A stretch of DNA of 64,000 nucleotides from positions 1,426,001 through 1,490,000 of the forward strand of contig NC_013891.1 in the NCBI RefSeq assembly GCF_000027145.1. Reading direction: 5' to 3'. This document shows positions 8,960 to 18,315 of the stretch, one piece after another. Under the pieces are notes generated by a model. That model did not search any database. It saw only the letters and a list, made by a program, of their open reading frames with translations, and was not told the origin of the DNA. The stretch is from Listeria seeligeri serovar 1/2b str. SLCC3954 (lineage in GTDB: Bacteria > Bacillota > Bacilli > Lactobacillales > Listeriaceae). The translations under genes were made by a program, and so were the position numbers. Positions within the stretch are counted from its first letter, which is position 1; every line of letters starts with the position of its first letter.

Positions 8960-10060
8960 TTAAACGAGTGATGTCCGGATAGTTGCGCTGACACCTTCTG
9001 GGACCCAAGCAGTTACTTTCGCGCCACCTTCTGGAATTGTCACCCAACCAAGTCCTGAAAATACGATATCCGCTTTTTCTTTCACATTAAACGTATAAGG
9101 TACTAGTTTTGGTAGTGTCTTCATACCTTCTTCTGTTGGTGGTTGAAGCACAAATCCAGCTTGTTTTTCGTATAGTGCATCTGCTTTTTCTAGTTTTGTG
9201 CGGTGAATTGGTAAGTTGTTTGATACATAGACAACAAGTGATTTTCTGCCACCGGATACATAATCTAGTCTAGCAAGGGCACCTAAAAACAGTGTTTGTT
9301 CTTCGTTTAATTGAAAAACAGCTGGTTTTACTTCTTTTTTTGGTGTAATTGCTTTTAACGTATCCGTATCTATAAAATGAGCCATTTGGTGATGATTGAT
9401 AATTCCCGGCGTATCTACTAGGACGTTGCCATCAGCAAGTGGGATTTCAATTTTATCCAAGGTTGTTCCAGGAAATTGAGAAGTAGTAATCACATTGTTT
9501 TCACCAGAAGCTTGTTTAATAATCCGGTTAATTAATGTCGATTTACCAACATTGGTACAACCTACTACATAAACATCCTGACCATTTCTTAGTTCCTCAA
9601 TTTTTTCGAGTAAAGTATCAAATCCGTGCCCTCTTTCAGCACTGACAAGTACAACATCTGTAGCGGATAATCCTTGTTCTTTAGCACGTGTCCGCATCCA
9701 ACGAGTTAATTTATCTCGTTTTAACGATTTTGGAAGCACATCTTCTTTATTACCGACGAGTAAAACTGGATTGTTACCTGCAAAACGTGGTAATCCCGGT
9801 AACCAACTACCATCAAAGTCAAAAATGTCCACTACATAGACGATTAACGCTTGTTTCGTGCTAATTTGATTTAAAATACGTAGAAAATCGTCATCTGTTA
9901 AAGCGACATCTTGAATTTCATTGTAATGTTTTAATCGAAAACATCTTTTACAAATAACTTGTTCATTGTTTAAGGATGATTTTGGTGCGTAACCGATTTT
10001 GTCGGGATCTTCGGTTTGAATAATCGCTCCGCAACCAATACATCTCATTTCTTCTGTCAA
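8960..10060 (-). CDS. yqeH: Ribosome biogenesis GTPase YqeH
   Basis: YqeH is a circularly permuted GTPase needed for 30S assembly. The 366-residue protein begins with a zinc finger (CIGC and CKRC), then has NKED (G4) ahead of the G1 loop GCTNVGKST and the DTPG (G3) motif, which is the permuted order. The TTG start at 10060 overlaps the yqeG stop as TTGA and has a GGAGG site 7 nt before it. Translation is therefore probably coupled to yqeG. Confidence 0.95.
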   Translation of the reverse strand: MTEEMRCIGCGAIIQTEDPDKIGYAPKSSLNNEQVICKRCFRLKHYNEIQDVALTDDDFLRILNQISTKQALIVYVVDIFDFDGSWLPGLPRFAGNNPVLLVGNKEDVLPKSLKRDKLTRWMRTRAKEQGLSATDVVLVSAERGHGFDTLLEKIEELRNGQDVYVVGCTNVGKSTLINRIIKQASGENNVITTSQFPGTTLDKIEIPLADGNVLVDTPGIINHHQMAHFIDTDTLKAITPKKEVKPAVFQLNEEQTLFLGALARLDYVSGGRKSLVVYVSNNLPIHRTKLEKADALYEKQAGFVLQPPTEEGMKTLPKLVPYTFNVKEKADIVFSGLGWVTIPEGGAKVTAWVPEGVSATIRTSLV

Positions 10061-10578
10061 AGTGATTCCTCCCACTTGAGTTCGTTTTTCTTAGCCAATC
10101 GTTTTAAAATAACGCCTTCCATCATTCGATTTAACTTTGTCGCCATGCCATCTGTTTGTTTCACTGGGCGAACAAAAATAGTCGTTAATTTTTGCCGATT
10201 TCCACCGAATATATCTGTCATAATTTGATCGCCAATCATCACAGTTTCTTCTGGTGTTGCGTTCATTTCTTTTAATGCCCAGCGAAAATTTCCACCAAGC
10301 GGTTTTTTTGCCCGAGCTAAATAAGGGACGTCAATTGCTTTTGCCACGCGAGCAACTCGTTCTTCATTATTGTTAGAAAAAATCATCACTTTGATTCCTT
10401 CCTCTTTCAATATCGTAAACCAGTTAATTACTTCATCGGTAGCATCTAATTGATCCCATGCGAGCAGTGTATTATCTAAATCTGTTAAGATCGTGGTTTT
10501 ACCCATTTTCCTAAGTTGTTCTGCTGTTATTCCAAATGGAGTATTCAACATTTTATCTGGTGAGAATTGCTTTAGCAC
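10057..10578 (-). CDS. yqeG: YqeG family HAD-type phosphatase
   Basis: The 173-residue protein is a HAD-superfamily IIIA phosphatase with the catalytic motif LTDLDNTLL; later the motifs FSNN and GDQIMTDIFGGN complete the active site. The physiological substrate is unknown. An ATG lies at 10593, but GAGGTG overlaps it and is placed 7 nt before a GTG at 10578, which is preferred. It is the first gene of the yqeG-to-yqeM operon, divergent from pepF. Confidence 0.9.
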   Translation of the reverse strand: MLKQFSPDKMLNTPFGITAEQLRKMGKTTILTDLDNTLLAWDQLDATDEVINWFTILKEEGIKVMIFSNNNEERVARVAKAIDVPYLARAKKPLGGNFRWALKEMNATPEETVMIGDQIMTDIFGGNRQKLTTIFVRPVKQTDGMATKLNRMMEGVILKRLAKKNELKWEESL

Positions 10579-10695
10579 GTATTGGCACCTCATTCTTTTA
10601 TTTAGTACAGTCTATTCTATCATACAATCAATTAGACTAATAATCTATAAATTTTAACATCTTTCTGCTTATTTTACAAAAAAATCCGAGAAAAA

Positions 10696-10704
10696 TGGTA
10701 TAAT
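10696..10704 (+). promoter_or_regulatory. Extended -10 element before pepF
   Basis: TGGTATAAT is an extended -10 motif (TGnTATAAT). No good -35 is found at 17 bp; TTTACA occurs at 20 bp spacing. It lies about 37 bp before the pepF start. Confidence 0.55.
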
Positions 10705-10740
10705 ACCCAAGGAAACGTTATTTTTCAAGGAGGGAAACAA

Positions 10741-12549
10741 ATGTCGAAAAATTATGCATTAACTTGGGATTTAGAAAATATATATGCTGGAGGTAGCGGC
10801 TCTGAAGAACTACAACAAACGCTAAAAGAAGTAAAAGCAGATTTAGATAGCTTTGTCGCAAATGTTGCTGCGTGGGATGTTCCTGAAAACGTGGAGGCTT
10901 CCGCAGAATTCTTACTACTCGTAAATCAAAATGCGGATATCTCTAAAATTTTATTAACAGCAGGCTCCTTTTTAGAATGTCTTGCTTCAGCGGATATTAA
11001 TGACACCCGTGCCAATGAAATTTCCACGCTAATTTATCAATATGTTGCAACACTCGCAACAGCTGAAGATGAATGGCATGACAAATTCGCCCAAGTGTCA
11101 GATCGTGTTTGGAACGAATTAATGGAACAAAATGGTTTATCACAAATCAGTTTCATTTTAAGTGAAGCACGAACTAATCGTCGTAAAAAAGGGAGTAAGG
11201 AACAAGAAGCTGCAATTAACGCGCTCGCTGTAGATGGTTATCGTGGCTGGTCTGATCATTATGATACTATTGTTGGAAAATTACGGATGCAAGTAACATT
11301 AGATGGCGAAGAAAAAGAAGTTTCTGCTGGTCAAGCACTTAACTTATTAAATCATCCAAATCGCGAAGTACGCCAAGCTGTTTTCAAAGAATATACTCGT
11401 GTTTGGCAAGAAGAGGCTCGTCTTTTCAGTGATACATTAAACCATTTATCCGGCTTTCGTCTTGCTACATATGATATTCGCAATTGGGACAATATACTGG
11501 ATGAACCGCTTGCAATCAACCGTTTGGATGAACAAACACTTCAATCAATGTGGAATGTTATCCAAACACATAAACCAACTTTTGTTCGTTTCCTAGACAG
11601 AAAAGCCAACTTACTTGGTCTTGAAAAACTAAGCTTTTATGATGTAGAAGCCCCTCTTGTCTTTTCAAGTGAACCGAAAAAATACAGCTATCAAGAAGGC
11701 GCCGAATTTATCATTGAACAGTTCCATAAGTTCAGCCCGAAAATGGCGGATTTTGCCAAACATGCTTTTGAAAAAGGTTGGATTGAAGCAGAAGATCGCG
11801 ACAATAAACGACCTGGTGGTTTTTGTACCGATTTCCCTGTTGAAAAAGAGAGTCGTATTTTCATGACTTATGACGGCGCTCCCGGAACTGTTGCAACACT
11901 TGCGCACGAACTTGGCCATGCTTTCCATTCACATGTAATTCGCGAAGAGCCTTTTGAAAATACTGATTACGCAATGAATGTTGCAGAAACAGCTTCTACT
12001 TTTGCGGAAATGATTATTGCCGATGCCTCTGTTAAAGACGCTAAAACAACAGAAGAAAAGATTACATTACTAGAAGATAAAATAGGCCGTAGTATTGCTT
12101 TCTTTATGAATATTCATGCTCGCTTTATTTTTGAAAATAATTTTTATGAAGCCCGTAAACATGGAGTAGTTTCTGTGGATCGACTTAATGCTTTAATGGA
12201 AGAAGCGCAACGAGAAGCATATTTAGATGCACTTGATGAATATCATCCGCAATTTTGGGCTTCTAAACTTCACTTCTATATTGCCGATGTACCATTTTAC
12301 AATTTCCCGTATACTTTCGGCTATTTATTCTCACTTGGTATTTATCATAAAGCACAATCAGAAGGTGCAGGCTACGAAGATAAATACATTGCCCTACTGA
12401 AAGATACTGGTTCTATGACAACTGAACAACTCGCTGAAAAACATCTAGGAGTAGATTTACGCAAAATTGATTTCTGGGAAGAAGCAGTTCAACTTGCTGC
12501 TAAAGATGTTGAAGATTTCCTCGCTTTAACCGAAGAATATGTAAAATAA
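10741..12549 (+). CDS. pepF: Oligoendopeptidase F
   Basis: PepF is a cytoplasmic zinc metallopeptidase of family M3 that degrades oligopeptides of roughly 7-17 residues. The 602-residue length is normal. The zinc site HELGH is at residues 389-393, followed downstream by the conserved NVAETASTFAE helix with the third ligand. An AAGGAGGG site precedes the ATG. It is a single-gene unit on the plus strand ended by a strong bidirectional hairpin. Confidence 0.95.
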   Translation: MSKNYALTWDLENIYAGGSGSEELQQTLKEVKADLDSFVANVAAWDVPENVEASAEFLLLVNQNADISKILLTAGSFLECLASADINDTRANEISTLIYQYVATLATAEDEWHDKFAQVSDRVWNELMEQNGLSQISFILSEARTNRRKKGSKEQEAAINALAVDGYRGWSDHYDTIVGKLRMQVTLDGEEKEVSAGQALNLLNHPNREVRQAVFKEYTRVWQEEARLFSDTLNHLSGFRLATYDIRNWDNILDEPLAINRLDEQTLQSMWNVIQTHKPTFVRFLDRKANLLGLEKLSFYDVEAPLVFSSEPKKYSYQEGAEFIIEQFHKFSPKMADFAKHAFEKGWIEAEDRDNKRPGGFCTDFPVEKESRIFMTYDGAPGTVATLAHELGHAFHSHVIREEPFENTDYAMNVAETASTFAEMIIADASVKDAKTTEEKITLLEDKIGRSIAFFMNIHARFIFENNFYEARKHGVVSVDRLNALMEEAQREAYLDALDEYHPQFWASKLHFYIADVPFYNFPYTFGYLFSLGIYHKAQSEGAGYEDKYIALLKDTGSMTTEQLAEKHLGVDLRKIDFWEEAVQLAAKDVEDFLALTEEYVK

Positions 12550-12590
12550 AAAAATTCCTGGAGCCTAAAAATCTCCAGGAATTTTTTTAA
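12550..12590. terminator. Bidirectional terminator between pepF and mtnN
   Basis: The 14-bp inverted repeat AAAAATTCCTGGAG / CTCCAGGAATTTTT is flanked by A- and T-runs, so it can end both converging transcripts. It reaches the mtnN stop codon. Confidence 0.9.
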
Positions 12591-13291
12591 ATTGTTTTAA
12601 GTAATTCGATGATACAAGTTGCCGATTGTTTAGCAGCTAAGTGGATAAACTCATCAAATGAGATGGTCGCTTCTTGATTAGCTAGATCTGAAATAGCACG
12701 AATGATTAAAAACGGAATATCAAATTGGTAAGCAACTTGTGCGATCGCAGCTGCTTCCATTTCCACCGCTTTTACATCTGGGAAAAATGTCCGAATGATT
12801 TCATGTTGATCAGGACGCATAATGAACGAATCATTAGTAATTACTAATCCGAAAACGGCTTTATTCTCACTTGCTGAAAAATAATCGCGATAAATTGTTT
12901 CCGCTTTTTTGAGAAGAACTGCATCGCCTTGATAAAATGCTGGCATGCGTGGAACTTGTCCATATGTGTAACCAAATTCCGTTACATCCACATCGCCGTA
13001 TGCTAACCGGTCTGAAATAATAACATCCCCGACAGCTAATCCTTCACCCATACCACCAGCCGAACCAGTGTTAATAATTATCTCTGGTTTAAATCTATCT
13101 GCGAGAAGGGTTGTGCCTAAAGCAGCATTGACTTTACCAATCCCAGATTCGAGTAGGATTACTTCTTTATTCGCAATCTCACCTAAATAAAATTTTGCCC
13201 CACCAATTGTCATTTCTTCTACACTTTTCATGGAGTCTTTTAATAGGGCTACTTCTTCTTCCATTGCCCCTATAATTCCAACTTTTCTCAT
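12587..13291 (-). CDS. mtnN: 5'-methylthioadenosine/S-adenosylhomocysteine nucleosidase
   Basis: MtnN (Pfs) splits adenine from methylthioadenosine and S-adenosylhomocysteine, feeding methionine salvage and the activated-methyl cycle. The 234-residue protein shows GAMEEEV with Glu12, the purine site VEMEAAA and the catalytic Asp in ISDLANQ. A GGAGG site precedes the ATG. A hairpin upstream separates it from the preceding gene, so it may be partly independent. Confidence 0.96.
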   Translation of the reverse strand: MRKVGIIGAMEEEVALLKDSMKSVEEMTIGGAKFYLGEIANKEVILLESGIGKVNAALGTTLLADRFKPEIIINTGSAGGMGEGLAVGDVIISDRLAYGDVDVTEFGYTYGQVPRMPAFYQGDAVLLKKAETIYRDYFSASENKAVFGLVITNDSFIMRPDQHEIIRTFFPDVKAVEMEAAAIAQVAYQFDIPFLIIRAISDLANQEATISFDEFIHLAAKQSATCIIELLKTI

Positions 13292-13303
13292 TATGTAACC
13301 TCC

Positions 13304-13342
13304 AAAAAAAGCACAGTAAGCTTTAAAAACTTCTGTGCTTTT
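13304..13342 (-). terminator. Terminator after the DUF1510 gene
   Basis: A 10-bp stem (AAAAGCACAG / CTGTGCTTTT) followed by Ts on the minus strand lies between the DUF1510 gene and mtnN and touches the stop codon of the former. Confidence 0.8.
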
Positions 13343-13970
13343 ATCTTTTGTCGTTTGTTTTAAGTTCTTCTACTTTAGTTGGTTGCCATCCTTCACCGTC
13401 TACCCAAGTAATATAAACACGATACGCCTTATCCGGAGTTTCTTTAGTTGAAAGTGTTCCTATTGCTTGTGTGGCTGGATCAGCACCTTGCTCTACAAAC
13501 CAAAGCGATGTATCCTCAACTGGAATATCTGTCGCTTCAGAAAATGCTTTTCGTTTTTCTTGCCAGTCAACACTTGTTGAGCTATACGAATTCACATGAT
13601 CACCGGTCTGCTCAGTCCCAATTGGTTTCCAGTCTTTTGTGATAACTTTCGCCACGTTTGGGTCGTCACTATCGGTTGTTTCTGTTTTATCATCGCTTGC
13701 CTTTTCTTCGTTTTCAGAAGAATTGTTTGATTTAGCGGCATCTTCTTTTTTCGCTGTTGAAGATGCCGTTTTGTTAGATTGATCTGCCGGATCGCTCTCT
13801 GTTTTAAACAAAACAAAATACAAGCTACCAATGATAAGTAAGCTTACCACGATAATTAAAATATTTAAGATTAGATTGGTTTTCTTTCGCTTGGTATTTT
13901 GCTGTGAACGAGACCCTTCGACCATGTTTTGTTTAACCCGACGATTATTAGATTGTCGATTGTCTGCCAT
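13341..13970 (-). CDS. Single-pass membrane protein, DUF1510 (YrrS-like)
   Basis: The 209-residue protein has a basic cytoplasmic N-terminus, one membrane helix (LILNILIIVVSLLIIGSLYFVLF, about residues 33-55), a long Ser/Glu/Asp/Lys-rich disordered linker (about 60-110) and a folded C-terminal domain with paired Trp. The layout and the place between greA and mtnN match Bacillus YrrS. In Bacillus a penicillin-binding protein gene (pbpI) follows YrrS; none is present here. The ATG at 13970 is better spaced from GGTGGTG than the one two codons earlier. Function unknown; a cell-wall role is only guessed from context. Confidence 0.8.
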   Translation of the reverse strand: MADNRQSNNRRVKQNMVEGSRSQQNTKRKKTNLILNILIIVVSLLIIGSLYFVLFKTESDPADQSNKTASSTAKKEDAAKSNNSSENEEKASDDKTETTDSDDPNVAKVITKDWKPIGTEQTGDHVNSYSSTSVDWQEKRKAFSEATDIPVEDTSLWFVEQGADPATQAIGTLSTKETPDKAYRVYITWVDGEGWQPTKVEELKTNDKR

Positions 13971-14027
13971 TTGCATTCACCACCTTATGAGTAACCGCTG
14001 TAAAAACACAACTAGCAAATAGTTAAA

Positions 14028-14510
14028 TTAAGATGCAGTAATTTTTTCAATCTTAACGTTCATATCGCCAGCCGGTGTTTGAATAGTTACTTCTTCACCT
14101 TCTTTATGTCCAAGTAAACCTTTGGCAATTGGAGAATCATTGGAAATTTTACCTTCGAAAGGATCTGCTTCTGCGCTACCTACGATGGTGTATGTTTCTT
14201 CTTCGCCATCTGGTAATTCAACAAAAGTAACTGTGTTTCCAAGTGTTACTAAACCATTATGCGATTCTGCAGCATCAATAATTTGCGCATTGCGAATCAT
14301 ATTTTCGATAGTAGTGATACGACCTTCCACGAATGCTTGCTCGTCTTTTGCCGAATCATACTCGGAGTTCTCAGATAAATCCCCAAAACTACGGGCAATT
14401 TTAATTCGTTCTACTACTTCTTTACGTTTTACTGTCTTTAACTCTTGTAATTCATTTTCTAATTTTGCTTTCCCATCTAGGGTCATTGGAAATACTTTTT
14501 CTGTCGCCAA
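14028..14510 (-). CDS. greA: Transcription elongation factor GreA
   Basis: GreA rescues backtracked RNA polymerase by stimulating cleavage of the nascent RNA. The 160-residue product has the N-terminal coiled coil with the acidic tip [16 protein letters not shown] and the C-terminal FKBP-like domain. The start is TTG at 14510, after an AAAGGAGAG site; the frame is open further upstream through the leader but without a better start. A long leader with a terminator-like hairpin precedes it. Confidence 0.96.
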   Translation of the reverse strand: MATEKVFPMTLDGKAKLENELQELKTVKRKEVVERIKIARSFGDLSENSEYDSAKDEQAFVEGRITTIENMIRNAQIIDAAESHNGLVTLGNTVTFVELPDGEEETYTIVGSAEADPFEGKISNDSPIAKGLLGHKEGEEVTIQTPAGDMNVKIEKITAS

Positions 14511-14545
14511 TCGATTTCTCTCCTTTTGTTGGTTCATTATTGTAT

Positions 14546-14574
14546 AGAAAAGCACGGAGGTATCTCTCCGCACC
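14546..14574 (-). promoter_or_regulatory. Terminator-like hairpin in the greA leader
   Basis: On the minus strand a GC-rich stem (GTGCGGAG against CTCCGTGC with non-canonical pairs) is followed by GCTTTTCT. It lies about 80 nt after the predicted transcription start and 36 nt before the greA start, so it could stop part of the transcripts. Confidence 0.5.
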
Positions 14575-14657
14575 TTCACTAAATATTACTACTCGTCAGA
14601 AAGATTAACATGCCACGCTTGAAATAGCAAGCAATTCTCTCTCTTTTTACTAGGAAA

Positions 14658-14686
14658 ATTTTACCTTAAATTTGTTCGTTTGACAA
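14658..14686 (-). promoter_or_regulatory. Predicted sigma-A promoter of greA
   Basis: TTGTCA (14681-14686) and TAAAAT (14658-14663) are 17 bp apart on the minus strand, giving a leader of about 140 nt. Confidence 0.7.
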
Positions 14687-14700
14687 GTGATACCTATGTT

Positions 14701-15330
14701 TTATACATGCTTTTGCAAGATGGACTCAATTTTTGTCGTCATTAAGTCAATTGCGACGTGATTTTCGCCACCTTCTGGAATAATAATATCTGCAAACTTT
14801 TTGGTAGGTTCAATAAATTCATTATGCATTGGTTTAACAACGGAAAGGTATTGTTCAATCACGGAATCCATTGTTCTGCCGCGTTCTTTCATATCGCGTA
14901 ATAGCCGACGAATAAAGCGAATATCGTCATCTGTGTCCACATACACTTTAATATCCATCAAATCGCGCAATCGTTTATCTTCTAAAATCAAGATACCTTC
15001 TAAAATTATAACTTCACGCGGTTCTTGGATTTCCACTTCTTCTTTGCGTGTATATTTCTCATAATCATATATTGGCTTTTCAATTGTTTCATAACGGCGA
15101 AGTGCTGCGATATGTGAAATAAGCAGATCTGTATCAAAAGCAAGTGGATGATCATAATTTACTTTTAAACGGTCTTCAAAACTGATGTTTGCTTGATCAT
15201 GGTAGTAAACATCTTGAGCAATCATCAAAATCGAATGACCACTAAAATGATCGCAAATCGCTTTTGTCACACTTGTTTTGCCTGAACCTGAACCACCAGT
15301 TACACCTACTACTATCGGTTTATTTGTCAT
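14701..15330 (-). CDS. udk: Uridine kinase
   Basis: Udk phosphorylates uridine and cytidine in pyrimidine salvage. The 209-residue protein carries the P-loop [12 protein letters not shown] near residues 9-20, the DHPLAFD motif and the [12 protein letters not shown] lid segment, all typical. Its ATG overlaps the stop of the methyltransferase gene (ATGA), and a GGAGG site lies inside that gene. Confidence 0.96.
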   Translation of the reverse strand: MTNKPIVVGVTGGSGSGKTSVTKAICDHFSGHSILMIAQDVYYHDQANISFEDRLKVNYDHPLAFDTDLLISHIAALRRYETIEKPIYDYEKYTRKEEVEIQEPREVIILEGILILEDKRLRDLMDIKVYVDTDDDIRFIRRLLRDMKERGRTMDSVIEQYLSVVKPMHNEFIEPTKKFADIIIPEGGENHVAIDLMTTKIESILQKHV

Positions 15331-15980
15331 GATATGCCTCCAGTTTTCTTTCTTTTTGAAATAGATAGGCCATCACCAAGAGGTATGGTCGTTGTCTCAA
15401 AATCAGGGTGTGTCACTAAGAAATCATTGAAATTCCGCATTTTCCTAGCCACTCGGAGTTTGCGTTGTTTTTCAGGCGACAAGTCCAGCGCTAAACCTTT
15501 GAAAAGAACGTTATCGCTGTATATCACTCCATCTGGTGCTAAAGAATCAGTATAAATATGGAAAAACTTCTCGTATTGCGCTTTGGCTGCATCAATAAAA
15601 ATCGCATCAAACGGACCATAAGCTAAAATTTCTTCCGCCCCTTCAATGGCATCAGTTAGTAAGACTTTTATTCTGTCAGCGGCTCCGTAGCGCTCAATAT
15701 TATGTATTGCTTTATTATAGCGTTCTTCATCACGTTCAACTGTCACGATTTCGGTATTTGGAAGTTTATCTGCCATTTTTAGCGCAGAGTAACCAATCGC
15801 TGTACCAAGTTCTAAAATTCTTTTCGGTTTTTGGATATCCAAAATTTGCAGTAAACAATGAAGTGAGTCCGGCTCCATAATCGGAACCTCGTTTTCTTTC
15901 GCATAGTCTTCTAATTCTTCAAAAAAAGGGCTACTCTTTGGAATATGCTTTAATAAATAGTCATGAATAATATCATTCAC
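15327..15980 (-). CDS. trmR: O-methyltransferase, probable tRNA 5-hydroxyuridine methyltransferase
   Basis: The 217-residue protein has the catechol-O-methyltransferase-type fold with the SAM motif [14 protein letters not shown] and [15 protein letters not shown], where the Asp residues bind metal. The place between mltG and udk matches Bacillus YrrM, now TrmR, which methylates 5-hydroxyuridine at tRNA position 34. The start is GTG with a GGAG site 9 nt upstream. The Bacillus hydroxylase genes (yrrN, yrrO) that make its substrate are missing between it and udk. The symbol is given by homology and context only. Confidence 0.82.
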   Translation of the reverse strand: MNDIIHDYLLKHIPKSSPFFEELEDYAKENEVPIMEPDSLHCLLQILDIQKPKRILELGTAIGYSALKMADKLPNTEIVTVERDEERYNKAIHNIERYGAADRIKVLLTDAIEGAEEILAYGPFDAIFIDAAKAQYEKFFHIYTDSLAPDGVIYSDNVLFKGLALDLSPEKQRKLRVARKMRNFNDFLVTHPDFETTTIPLGDGLSISKRKKTGGIS

Positions 15981-16055
15981 TTTACGTTACTCCTAACTTA
16001 ACAAACAAAGCACCTGCCAAAAACATGCGGAACATGTATCTGACAAGTGGTTGTT

Positions 16056-17126
16056 TTAATTATTTTTTGTGATATGCTCTTCTTTAAGTTTGTTGTGCTC
16101 TTCTAGCGTTTTGGAGAAATAAACTTGGCCTGTTTTTGTGTTAGCTAAGAAATACAGATAGTCGGTTTTTTCAGGGTAAAGAGTAGCTTCCATAGACGAA
16201 TCTCCACTATTCGAAATTGGGCCTGGTGGTAAACCTTTATTTTGGTAAGTATTATATGGTGAATCTACTTTTAAATCTTCATAAGTTGTTTTGCTTTTGT
16301 GTTTTCCAAGCGCATATAGGACGGTTGGATCTGTTTGAAGAGGCATGTCCGCATCTAAACGATTATAAAAAACGCTGGCAATTTTTTTACGGTCAACATT
16401 TTCGGTTGCTTCTTTTTCGATAATAGACGACATCGTTAGAAAATCATGAACAGACATTTTTTGTTTTGTTAATTCATCGCGATATTTAGCGATATTCACG
16501 TCGGTTGCTTTTACCATTTCTTCAATAATGGTTTCTGCTGGAACATCTGTTTCCTTGAAGGTATATGTTGCTGGATAAAGATATCCTTCAAGTGGATGTT
16601 TAATATCTTTTTTTAAGACGTCACTAGTAACTGTATCAGGATATTTATCCATCATTGTGGCAATAAAATCAGGATTATCCATCGTACTTAAAACATCCGC
16701 TTTTTTGAGTTTAGGCTGGTATGCAACAATTCTTTCGGCAATTTGGTCCAGCGTATATCCTTCAGGAATAACAAGTTTTTCTGGAGCGATCGTTTTACCT
16801 TCTTGCATTTTTTTCACGATTTGATCCGTATTCATTGCTGGGCTTAATTCGTAATTACCAGCTTTTAAATTAGTATCGTTATTATATTTTACATAAAAAG
16901 AAAAAATAGAAGCATTATTGATCACTTTTTTATCTTCCAAAATAGTAGAAATGTCGGAAATGCTTGATCCTGCTGGTATTTCTACGACGATTTTTTCAGT
17001 ACTTGCTTCATTTCTTGGTTCCAGCTGTGATTTTACATAATAATATCCAGAAAAAGTGGCAATAACTAGAATTAAAATAATAATAGAGATGATAATTGTA
17101 ATTTTCTTTCCTTTTGTATTTTTCAT
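16056..17126 (-). CDS. mltG: Endolytic transglycosylase MltG
   Basis: MltG cuts nascent peptidoglycan strands at the membrane and sets glycan length. The 356-residue protein has a basic start, one membrane helix (about residues 7-28), a LysM-like region (IPAGSSISDIS) and the YceG catalytic domain with the Glu in SSIIEKEA and the SVFYNRL and SNSGDSSMEA motifs. The ATG at 17126 is preferred because GAGG lies 6 nt before it. It is followed by trmR and udk. Confidence 0.94.
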   Translation of the reverse strand: MKNTKGKKITIIISIIILILVIATFSGYYYVKSQLEPRNEASTEKIVVEIPAGSSISDISTILEDKKVINNASIFSFYVKYNNDTNLKAGNYELSPAMNTDQIVKKMQEGKTIAPEKLVIPEGYTLDQIAERIVAYQPKLKKADVLSTMDNPDFIATMMDKYPDTVTSDVLKKDIKHPLEGYLYPATYTFKETDVPAETIIEEMVKATDVNIAKYRDELTKQKMSVHDFLTMSSIIEKEATENVDRKKIASVFYNRLDADMPLQTDPTVLYALGKHKSKTTYEDLKVDSPYNTYQNKGLPPGPISNSGDSSMEATLYPEKTDYLYFLANTKTGQVYFSKTLEEHNKLKEEHITKNN

Positions 17127-17216
17127 TTTAAACCTCATTTCATTGAAAACAATTCTTATCTATTATACCGATTATCTAAAAAAAATGCTATTCAATATCG
17201 AAATTTTTCTTAAAAA

Positions 17217-17245
17217 GTGACGTTTTTATGTTTTTTCGGTATAAT
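17217..17245 (+). promoter_or_regulatory. Predicted promoter of the dedA-family gene
   Basis: GTGACG (17217-17222) and TATAAT (17240-17245) are 17 bp apart; the leader is about 75 nt. The -35 has four of six consensus bases. Confidence 0.58.
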
Positions 17246-17327
17246 GAATAGCGTGATTTATCGAACAGACAGAATCGGTCCAAGACTTGCTTCTGCCAAT
17301 TAAATATCATTTGAAGGAGTCTTTTGA

Positions 17328-17954
17328 ATGTTACATACGTTAATACAAAGCTTACAAGATTTTACGATGTGGTTGGTTGACTCGCTTGGCCATTGGGGGA
17401 TTTTCCTTGGCATGTTGATTGAAAGTGTTTGTATCCCTCTCCCTAGTGAAGTAATAATGCTTTTTGGTGGATTTATGGCCGAAGCTGGGAAACTAAATTT
17501 CTGGCTAGTTGTTTTTGCTGGAATCGCTGGAAATCTTGTTGGTTCGCTAATTGCCTACTACATTGGTAAGTTCGGTGGTAGAGCATTAGTACTCAAGTAT
17601 GGTAAATATATTTTCTTAAATGTAAAACACTTGGATAAAGCGGAACTTTGGTTTGCGCGTTATGGAGCGAGAGCAGTCTTCTTTGGCCGCGTGTTACCTG
17701 TTATCCGGACATTTATTTCTCTGCCAGCCGGTATTGCCAAAATGAATGTTTGGAAATTTACCATTTATACCATTTTAGGTTGTATTCCGTGGAACATTTT
17801 TCTTACTTGGCTTGGTTATTCACTTGGTTCTAATTGGAGTGTTGTCGAAAAATATACCCGCCCAATTAGTTATTTAATGCTAGCTTTAGTAATCGGAATC
17901 GTTATCTATCTTGCTTATAAAGTATGGAATAAACGTGCTCGGAACGCAAAATAA
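17328..17954 (+). CDS. DedA family membrane protein
   Basis: The 208-residue integral membrane protein belongs to the DedA/VTT family, whose members move lipids such as undecaprenyl phosphate or phosphatidylethanolamine across the membrane. The conserved segments are visible: ESVCIPLPSEVIM with the acidic residue and Pro pair, GNLVGSLIAYYIG, and FFGRVLPVIRTFISLPAG with the two Arg. It is a lone plus-strand gene in a minus-strand region, with its own promoter and terminator. The transported lipid cannot be told from sequence. Confidence 0.88.
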   Translation: MLHTLIQSLQDFTMWLVDSLGHWGIFLGMLIESVCIPLPSEVIMLFGGFMAEAGKLNFWLVVFAGIAGNLVGSLIAYYIGKFGGRALVLKYGKYIFLNVKHLDKAELWFARYGARAVFFGRVLPVIRTFISLPAGIAKMNVWKFTIYTILGCIPWNIFLTWLGYSLGSNWSVVEKYTRPISYLMLALVIGIVIYLAYKVWNKRARNAK

Positions 17955-17993
17955 AAAGCATGTCTTGACAAATTCTGTCAAGACATGCTTTTT
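17953..17993. terminator. Bidirectional terminator (dedA-family gene / DUF1292 gene)
   Basis: An 18-bp perfect inverted repeat (AAAAAGCATGTCTTGACA and complement) with a 5-nt loop serves both converging transcripts. Confidence 0.92.
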
Positions 17994-17998
17994 AAATA

Positions 17999-18301
17999 TT
18001 ATTCTTCGTCTTCGTCAGCTAAAAATGTTGCGAGGATTTCTTCAATCATATCCCACTCATCATCTGTTTCCACTGGTTGAAGTTGGCCTTGTTTGCCTTC
18101 TTCGTCTTGAATGTAGCTAGATGCAAGAATTTCGATTTCTTCGTCTTCGCTTTTGCCTGCTGGGAAGTATAAAACGTATGATTTCTCAAAAGCTTCGGAA
18201 TCAAAATCAAAAAGGATTTCGTATGCTTCTTCTTTTCCTTCTTCATTTGTAATCCAAATAATATTTTCTTCTTCGTGGTTATGGTTATGTTCTTCTGCCA
18301 T
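17999..18301 (-). CDS. DUF1292 family protein (YrzB-like)
   Basis: The 100-residue product is very acidic, with a His-rich start ([10 protein letters not shown]) and a compact beta-rich DUF1292 core ([20 protein letters not shown]). The function of the family is unknown. It ends the ireB-ruvX-DUF1292 operon, the same order as in Bacillus and Enterococcus. The ATG at 18301 is used because the GAGGTG site fits it better than an upstream codon. Confidence 0.88.
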   Translation of the reverse strand: MAEEHNHNHEEENIIWITNEEGKEEAYEILFDFDSEAFEKSYVLYFPAGKSEDEEIEILASSYIQDEEGKQGQLQPVETDDEWDMIEEILATFLADEDEE

Positions 18302-18315
18302 CAAATTCACCTCAA

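Noticed and set aside
14122-14547. Plus-strand open frame of 141 codons opposite greA
   Set aside because: It is antisense to a conserved gene, has no ribosome site and no family resemblance.
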